From contig CAMPEX010000001.1 in NCBI GenBank assembly GCA_946807835.1, forward strand, positions 7,579,001 through 7,643,000: a stretch of 64,000 nt of DNA, read 5' to 3'. A program made the translations under genes and the position numbers. Each line of letters begins with the position of its first letter. Positions within the stretch are counted from its first letter, which is position 1. The notes below the pieces were generated by a model. The model searched no databases, was not told where the DNA came from, and was given only the letters and a program-made list of their open reading frames with translations. Positions 56,340 through 64,000 of this stretch are shown here, in pieces. Source of the DNA: Ailanthus altissimus. Taxonomy: Eukaryota; Streptophyta; Magnoliopsida; Sapindales; Simaroubaceae.

Positions 56340-59110
56340 TGTCACGCCCCAGACTCAAAAGATCTGACACACGACATAACTTACATTCATTCAATAATGA
56401 GTACATATACAATCTTAATTTTTCTAGTTTATTCCTAAATTCTTGTTTACGAGTTGGTCTCATGTTTAAAAATATAAACATAAACATTTATTGACAATAT
56501 TTAAACATTCATTTCAATTTTTCATAATTATAACAATTGAATTATGACTAGGACAATTAGTAAACTGGAGATACGCAGAGTTTTCTCAGAGATTAACACT
56601 CTACTACGTCACCAGTAACAACTTTGTTACCGAAAGCCCAGATATATTCATTACAAATTCTTACTTAAAATCAATCCATAACCACACTTAATAAATAATA
56701 CATAAGTATTTATTCAATATGGACAAATCAAATATCTTAACCCACGTGTCCCCAATGAAACACTCAGCAACCTAGCAACTTAGGAAACCCAAAGAACAGC
56801 AGAAGCCTTGCCAATTCTGCTAAGCACACATGTACCTTATTTACCTGAAATCACCATAAACTATAATGAGTATAAAACTCAGTAAGCATACTAGTTTTTC
56901 ATATATTAAATACAAATACATATATATAGACAATGCATGTGTATGATATGTTGTAATAAATTAAAATCATAATCTTATCAAATCATATGTCAGGTAAGCG
57001 CTTACACATTCTTTCAAAATATATAATAGGAATACCATCACTCAACTACTACTTAGTAGGACTTCTATAACACATATCACATAATGAGCCAAATGTCACT
57101 CGTAGGTGACATACCGTATGAGAAGAATAGCACACGTGAGGTTTTAAATTACACATACATAATGCTAATGCCCGAAGGTAAAAGGCAAACCCTCACCCTG
57201 ATCATCTGTGAGTTCTCTCACATGCATCAATACGCCACCACACAAATGTGATGACTCGCTCTTCCTTTAGGTACCAATAGGATCCTCTCTACATACGGAA
57301 CACATAACATATATCAATCCCAAAGGAAAGGCAACACATAAAGGCTCCACAAATCACATAAAAGGCCTACTAAGTCAACAGTGAGTTCAAGTATCCTCAA
57401 AACACAAAATGTTTCTCATGGACATATTACACTTCGAAAGCTCTCTTTGTTAAACACATTTCATTTTGAAAGCTCACTTTCAAAAACATATATATGTCAT
57501 GTATGTCCATGCGTACATTCATAAACACATGTCTTGATATTTCATATCAAAATATATTTTAACATAACATAAACATAATTCTAACCACATTTACAAAATC
57601 ATACATAACAATTACTATGTTTATTATGATTTCAGTAAAAAGTCTAATATACTTACATCTTAGCATTTTCGGGTATAAGAATTAATTCTCCTTAACCTAT
57701 CAATGGAGATTAATCCTTTCATAAGCCTCACAATTCACACAAAATACTTTAAATAGCTTACAAAATTATACATATTGCACTTATTACATTGAATTGGTCT
57801 AATTACTTAGTTTCTCAAAACCTGTCATTCTGACCACTTACACTTAACAAAATTTTCTTATACATCAAATGATATCCACTTGCTCCAAAATTAGAATATA
57901 TCTTTCTTAACTCATATATCCTCCTTATGTATGAATATTATATCATAATTCTTACACAATTTATTTCATAAACACCATCAAATCCAAACTATTATTCTGG
58001 CGGGATTAAGATATTCACTGAAAAGTATTCAGTCTCCCAATTTTATAAAATCATATACTAAATCAAAAATTATAAAAATAGAATTACTCTTGACACATAT
58101 TTCGATCCATGATAAATACTTTACTTCAAAATTCATGCCAAAAATATTTTAAAACTATTTTATTCTATAACTTTAAATATTTTTTAATCAAATACTACAA
58201 TGAGCTGACACTCTTTAGAAACTCATAACAATTTATCCACATTGATCTAAATTCTCAATTCTGAGTATATTATATTAGACATATAAACTTATCATATTCC
58301 ATAAATTCATAATTTTTAAAGATCATTCAGTAGATCAAAAATTATTTGTCACTGTATCATACTGTTAATATAGGAAATTTTTAGAATTTTAGGTTATTTT
58401 GGTAAATTCACTACAAATTCAATTTCTAGAAATTTCAATCGATTCAAAGTCTCAACTGATTCTAGACATGTCTAATTTTATATAATCAAAATCCAAAACT
58501 AGAATCAAAGCACAACAATTTTTAAAAAGTTTGGATCAAGAGACTATCAAGAAGAAATTCTGCAATTCATCATGATTTATCAAGTTATCTACATAATCAT
58601 CATCAATTCTCACAACATCTTACGAAATCCACATAAAATCCTCAATTGTGCATATTTCAAAAATTAAAAATTAAAGAAATTAACTAAATTAACACCAAGA
58701 AATTAAGAAAGGGTTATAATATACCTCTTAAAGCTTAAATTCCAACTTTCTTCTTCTTTTTCTTCTTCTTCTTCTCTTTCTCTCCTATTTCTTTCTCTCT
58801 TTTCTCACTCTAAAAGAGGTGCCTTGACCACAATGAGTGAATTTGGGTTTTAAATGTGTATTTTTATACTAAGAGGCTAATTTCTAGTATTTACAAATTA
58901 GCCCCCAAAAGTTTTAAAGTATTACAATTTGGTCCCTAAAATAAATCTAAAGTCTTGCAAATAAACCCAATACTAATAGTAGGTCCTTAATCTATACAAA
59001 CACTACTAATAACAATACATAAATCAAGTCTCATTCACATAAAAATAAAATATGAATATATACAAGTACAAATATTTATTCTTTCCGATTGTGGATAAGT
59101 GGTTACTACA
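56340..59110 (-). mobile_element. Tekay/Del-like gypsy solo LTR, minus strand
   Basis: 2,771 bp, plus-strand TGTCACGCCCC...GGTTACTACA. Read on the minus strand it starts TGTAGTAACCAC and ends CTGGGGCGTGACA, the end style of plant Tekay/Del LTRs. A minus-strand promoter is visible near 58,875 (TATAAAAATACAC), followed by a GAAGAAGAAG-rich leader. Flanking 5-mers are CTTCG (56,335-56,339) and CTTTG (59,111-59,115), one C/T change apart. No primer site or coding sequence adjoins, so it is a solo LTR. Confidence 0.65.
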
Positions 59111-59115
59111 CTTTG

Positions 59116-60280
59116 GATCTCCTAATCCTGCCCCTACTGCATGTCAGGTTCCCTTCTGATATGTTAAGCATATTCCTTGAATTTGTCTCTGCTGGTGATT
59201 TTGGTTACATGCGAGGCTAGATTCGAGTGGCTCGGGTTAGATTTCTAACGGCATCTCTCCTATCGGTTTAGTTATGACTTAAGATTTTTAAGAGCATGCC
59301 TCTTGTTGATTATGTTGACTGTACCTGATTGGCCCATCTAGTAGATAGTCAATCCTGACTTCTTCATTAACAGTGGTTGTATTCGGGTCGGCCTAATTGA
59401 ACATGTGTTTTTAATTGTCAATTAGATCCTTTTGAGTCCGAGCTGGTTTTTCACCGTTCAGTTTGGTCGGGATTCATACCTATTAGGCTTTACTCTAGGG
59501 CTATCTTTGAATTGGGCTCGTTTCTCAAGAAAATGTGGGACTTTAAGGAGAGCCAATTTTGAAGGTAGCGTCTGACTAAGCTCTCGGGGTTTGGCTTTTG
59601 TTGGGCTTGGAGGTCTTGGGCCCAAAAAAGTGGGATTTTCTGAGGTGAAATAGGGATCCACCAGTTTTCAGTTTTGATTTATCAAAACTGAAAACTCTAT
59701 TCCAAACTGGTTGGCTTAGATCGTCCCTTAGATCCTTATTTTCTCTTTTCTTTTGTTGGTTATCTCTCATTCGAGCCAGTCTGGACTGCTCCCTAGGTGC
59801 TAATGTTGTCACGTGATCCGGTTTTTCTGAATTTGAGGATGTTAGAGCTGGTCAACTCGACATGATGATGTCATGGTAATTTGAAGAGTTACTACCACAT
59901 AATGACGACTTCTTCCAGAACTTTCTTTAAGTTTTAATGGCAAGTCTTTTCAAGTGTCGTCCTTGATTCTTGTGAAAGGCTTCTCAAACAAGAAACCTGT
60001 TGTTAGCCGTTAATATTTTTCCAATCGTGCGGCTAATAGCAGCTGAGACCAAAGAGTCATGTCCCCTCCATTTTTCGAGTGATGTTTAACTGACTGAAAT
60101 ATCCTGGGTTGTTCAATCTATTGAATCTGATGGCTTAGGTCACCGTTTTCTAAAGAGATACATATTTATTGCTTCTGAAAATTCGAAGCGTTATGCTTTT
60201 GGCACCAAGTGTCTCTTTATTTTTCCCACTGATCTCGTCCGTTTATTTTAATTTTGAACAGTCTGGATCACTTTACTGCT
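59116..60280. other. Region between solo LTR and antisense gene, probably Tat 3' end
   Basis: GC content is higher than in the flanks and no long gene is present. Minus-strand open frames at 59,458-59,812 overlap each other and have no recognised domain. By analogy with the first Tat element this should be the region between antisense gene and 3' LTR of a minus-oriented Tat element; this is inference. Confidence 0.35.
59663..59696. other. Perfect 16-bp inverted repeat with 2-base loop
   Basis: AGTTTTCAGTTTTGAT, TT, then its exact complement ATCAAAACTGAAAACT. A hairpin or cruciform is possible. No T run typical of a pol III terminator follows. Confidence 0.8.
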
Positions 60281-60292
60281 GCTATAAATAGC

Positions 60293-60300
60293 CACATTCT
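60293..60300 (+). promoter_or_regulatory. TATA box of second Tat antisense gene
   Basis: TATAAATA in GCTATAAATAGCC, 471 bp upstream of the ATG at 60,764, followed by a GT splice donor at 60,459 (CCTAGGTAAGC). The layout matches the homologous gene at 26.2-25.8 kb. Confidence 0.6.
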
Positions 60301-60763
60301 CCTTCATTTTGTACTTTTTATCCTACATTTTTCTTCTTTACTATCATTCTGTTGTGTCACCGTTGGCCCCTTCTTTCTATGTCAAAGGCATCTTTATCTC
60401 TTGACGATTCTCAATCTCCGTTGCCGCCAATTTTTTTGGCTTACTGCGTTTCTCCTAGGTAAGCATGTGCCTAAATTTCTCTTTTAACATCTTCAACATT
60501 TGTTTTATTTGCACTTGTTGTTGCCTTATTTTTTTTAGTGGCTAGATAGTCACTTTAGGCTGACGTTCTGGTTTTTTTGTTAATGTTTCTTTGTTCTGGC
60601 TTTTCTTGTATTTTCTAGTCCTGATATTTGTTGTCTGCTTTCACCATTTTTTGGATGTGGTCGATTTGTTGTTGTTCTTGCGTTGTAGTCAGTAACTTCA
60701 CTTAAGAAGTACCTTGTGTATTGATGGCCTCTATGGACAATTTAGACCTTCTAATTTGTGAAC

Positions 60764-63248
60764 ATGGCTGATAAGGAGGGGGAATAGTCCCTAAAGCTTC
60801 CGTTGGTTAAGAGGGGTAGGGGGCCGAGACGAGTGAGGGGACATCCACCTCAATAGATAATGCCCTCTCTCGTCAGAAGTAGTTCTAGGCGAGGCTGAGC
60901 CAATTTTGAGTGCCAAGGAGGGGGGCAATGATCCCAAGGACCCTGAAGCAGCAGAGAGCATAAAGATGGTAGACTTTGAGATGAACACTACATACTGTGC
61001 CTTTTACCTGAACGAGGACTATTTAGACCTTATCAAGCATTTGTGTGATATTCCCGAGACGGTCACCCTTAGGCTACCTACTGATGGGGATTACCCAAGC
61101 AGTCCTACTGACAGTGAGGTGGTCATTCATATAGAGTTTTTAAGGTTGGGTCTCAGGCTTTTCATGCAGCGATATTTCGCTAAGATGTTGGCTTGCCTTA
61201 GAATAGCTCCATCTCAGCTAGGTCCTAATTCATTAGGGGTATTAGCAAGTCTGTTCATCTTGTGGGCAAGGGCAGGGTAGTCTCCTCCTTATTTTAAAAA
61301 ATTATGCTACTTGTACCACTTCAAGAGCAACGCCAGAAGGCAAAGAGGCTTCTATTATATTTTATTTTCATGATTTTCAGAACCCGATCCCTGGTCGACC
61401 CATCTCTGTGAAGAACTAAAAGTAGGAGTAGTTCTTTGCTAGAGGAGAGTGAGGTCAAAGAGTCCCCACAAGGGAAGAGAGTCCCTACCGTCTTTTCTAC
61501 AGATGCAAGTCCTAGTCCTTTTATACGTGTATACTTTGTTAATCTGTACGGCTCAGCTGAATCCTCTTGTTTGTTTGTTTTCTACAGTGACCTGGGCTAC
61601 TGACGTAAAGATATTTGAGCAAACCCTTAATCGGCTAAACATCATGCTTTAATATATATGTCCGGTCCAGGAATTGCTATCCCCATCCAGCCTTGTCGAA
61701 TTAGGCCTTGTAACTTCCGTTCAGTTCCTTCCCCAAATTCGAAGTGAGTTTTTGTTCCTTCATTCTAGACTGATTCTTTTCATTTTTTTCTTGATCTTAC
61801 ACTAGTACAAAAAGCAGGGATGTCCAAGCAAAGTGTGGAGAGAGGAAAAAAATGAGTCGGACTTGCGGTTAAGGGCCTCTCAACCCTGATAGCATTATGA
61901 GCATACTTTTCGGCTCAAGGAGAAGCCGAGCAAATGGGCTTTCTCACAAAATGGGGTTTTCTTCGCAAGTCGTTGGCGGGTGCGTTCATAAGGATAGGGC
62001 CACCTGGAGTCCCTCTGTTCGGGAGAGGGGACCGGTCTAGGGGGGTTCTTTATCGAGGGAGCGAGTTTTTATCGAGGCTCGATCGCAGGATTCCCCTACC
62101 ACCTAAGCGTAAAATATGGGGTATGGTTCGCAGACTCGTCCCCTAACACAAGTTATTCAGGCTGAGTGAGCAGTGGCTTCGTCTAGCTCCCTGAGGCGGG
62201 AAGGGCCACCATCCCATGAAGCTCCCTCTCGCGTGTCTGCCTTTGTCCTGGCCCTAGGGGCTAGGGAAGATCTAAGCTTCTTGCTCCCTGTAATGCTGGA
62301 GCTAAAGAGGTACGTGACCCCTATATGGGCGGGTCAGGCATCTTCCTTGAATCATGCTATGGACTTCAATGTTGCACTAGTATCTGCCCTTGACGTAAGT
62401 TGTTTCGCCTTTAGAGTTTCATTTTTTTTGCCTGTATCTACCTACTCTGACCTCGTATCTCTTGCAGTCTACTTTTCTTCTTTCTTGATTCCGAGCCGAA
62501 ATCATGGATTTCGTGGCCCGAGCTCATAAAGCAGAGGATGACCTTGCTCGGTCTAGGGTTAAAACTTAACGGGCAAGAAGGATCACCGAACAGGAAAGAA
62601 AAATGGTGGATGGGGTTGGGGCCAAGCTAAAGGAGATAATGACTGCCAAGGCTGAGCCAAAGAGTAAATTGTCTTAGCTCGATCATAAAAAATGGTTGGT
62701 TGAACAGAAGATGACGAACTCTCTGGCTGAAGAAGTTGTTCGAGCAAAGTCAGACCTCTTTGATAGCCCAGCTTAAGCAGCAGAGGAACCAGTGGTCAGT
62801 TGGTCATGAGAAAGGCTTCCGTCGAGAGGCGATGGAAGGGTTCCAAAGGTCCATCGACTTTTTGGAGGAGTACTACCCAGAGATTGACCTTCAGTGGTTG
62901 TGGTCATTAGCTACTAGCAGCTCTTTCCATGAAGGGGAGACCTCTAGGGCTTGAAACGATGAAGAAACACTGGTGCCTACCGGTGCTGGTGCTAATGCTA
63001 ATGCTAATGCTGATGATGTTTCCTCTGCCGGCGAGTTTGTCCTTGCTGGTGCTGCTGCGATTATAGTAGCAGCGAGGTTGCCCCATGCCGACCAGAGGAA
63101 GACCAGTGGTGCCACTCCTGTTAAGCATCTGGCATTAGTTGAAGCCCCAGCCAATCCTCCTACTATTGCGATCCTTTCAGTTGATGCCGCTCCCGAAGTC
63201 ATTTTGGTCATAGATCTGGAGATGCCCGACAAAGCCCGTGCAGCCTAA
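60764..63248 (+). pseudogene. Second copy of the Tat antisense gene (aORF)
   Basis: Homologue of the minus-strand gene at 23.2-25.8 kb. After a broken start (ATG at 60,764, stop after seven codons) comes the conserved block at 60,906-61,280: MVDFEMNTTYCAFYLNE, DIPETVTLRLPTDGD, FLRLGLRLFMQRYFAKML, QLGPNSLGVLASLFILWAR. A middle part continues to 61,650. An exon at about 62,173-62,394 ends A-L-D before GTAAGT (62,395), exactly as in the first copy. A coiled-coil-like exon (FVARAHKAEDDLARSR, about 62,505) and an alanine-rich tail with an ANANAN run (about 62,990) follow to a stop at 63,246. Stops at several places make it a pseudogene. Its plus orientation implies a minus-strand Tat host element. 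Confidence 0.68.
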
Positions 63249-64000
63249 GCGACCCCCCTATTTCTTCACTTTTTTTTTTGTAATGTGTAGGATTTTTAAT
63301 ATTTGGGTTTTCTTGTAGTTAATGTTTACAATATTTTTAATAAATGGACAATCATATGTCTTCTCAATGTGTGCGGATCTGTTTTTTATAACCTACTCAA
63401 AGCAAATTTGTTTTGCTGCAGCAAAACTTAGTAACATAGCTGGACCACTTATAGAATATACTGTATGCGTTAGAATAACCATGTCGTTTATAAAAAAACT
63501 ATTCTCATTTAAGATAATTCATGGTAATAAAGCTTGGAATAAAAGAGCTGACCATATTGCCGAGCAACCTTTAACGGGGCCAAATGGCTCTTAGGAGGTC
63601 GTTTAAGCCTTAATCTCGGTTGTGTAAATGCCAACAATAACCATGTAACTTAGTCTCAAATAATTTAAAGTAGAGATCTACTCGATGCCCTCTACAGTTG
63701 ATAGCCGACTTAGTAAGCAGATGAGCTTGATCTATCATAAATAATAAGTTGTATAATAACTGAATTGATGCAAGGATAAAAGCAAAAGATAAACGAGCAG
63801 ACAATAGTTGGCTTAGTATAGAGACATGGCGACTATTGGCACAAACCAAGGTAATGATCGGGCCATCGTTGTGGTAGAAATAGTTATCTGATCCGAAATT
63901 ATGATGAACAGACAGCACTCGGCTCGGGATGACAATGTTGTGTGAGGGGTACATCATTATTTTGAAAGACTGACTCGGCATAATAATGCTGAACGGCGTG
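63249..64000. other. Right end of window, nothing recognised
   Basis: Open frames at 63,322-63,594 and 63,610-63,981 show no domain. If this is a minus-oriented Tat element, this is the stretch between the antisense gene and a tandem array or integrase beyond the window. Scattered CTCGGC/GTTGGCTTAG words may be decayed repeat units. Confidence 0.35.

Overview
The window is nuclear DNA of a flowering plant, most likely a core eudicot. The evidence is GT-AG introns, plant-specific retrotransposon lineages (Ty1/copia, a Ty3/gypsy Tat-clade element with a second RNase H, a Tekay/Del-like LTR), a TRIM, a hAT-like MITE, a CACTA element, and one intact plant gene closely resembling Arabidopsis MED8. 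I do not assign a species.

Layout. 1-11,356: a decayed copia element (copia A). Its 5' LTR is cut by the window edge, its gag-pol is full of stops, and its 3' LTR is followed by a second primer-binding site, a second leader and an LTR tail, so it is a collapsed tandem. A gypsy-type solo LTR (1,861-3,087, TSD ATGCC) and a nearly intact minus-strand TRIM (9,102-9,611, TSD TAAG) are nested in it. 11,995-12,773: a hAT-like MITE with a perfect 8-bp TSD. 13,553-15,729 and 29,325-29,873: two halves of a fold-back-like element built around a roughly 42-bp minisatellite. It was split by a 13.6-kb Tat-clade gypsy element (15,730-29,324, TSD ACGTT). That element carries pol remnants, a roughly 90/108-bp tandem array after integrase, an antisense extra gene with its own promoter, and a nested solo LTR (26,291-27,686).

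32,890-39,611: a CACTA (En/Spm) element with 25-bp periodic subterminal repeats. It encodes a remnant of transposase-associated domain, TNP2 start and Ulp1/C48-like protease; the TNP2 core is missing. 39,612-41,582: mostly empty, with one doubtful small ORF. 41,583-50,522 (minus): the only clear host gene, Mediator subunit MED8, with 12 exons whose joined frame is open for about 573 codons and which is rich in glutamine.

51,079-54,287 (minus): a short non-autonomous copia element (copia B) with LTRs, gag and part of protease. 55,865-60,250: LTR-like sequence of uncertain family interrupted by a 2.8-kb minus-strand Tekay/Del-like solo LTR (56,340-59,110). 60,290-63,250 (plus): a second copy of the Tat antisense gene. 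It implies a second, minus-oriented Tat element whose pol would lie to the right of the window.

The genes do not form an operon or pathway. MED8 is a housekeeping transcription co-regulator in a dense nest of transposons. The most interesting structures are the promoter-bearing antisense gene seen twice, the CACTA-borne Ulp1-like domain lacking its catalytic histidine, the two-length satellite seed in the Tat element, and a GC-rich self-complementary motif shared by unrelated retrotransposon families. All coordinates and splice sites were read by eye; no database search or alignment was run.
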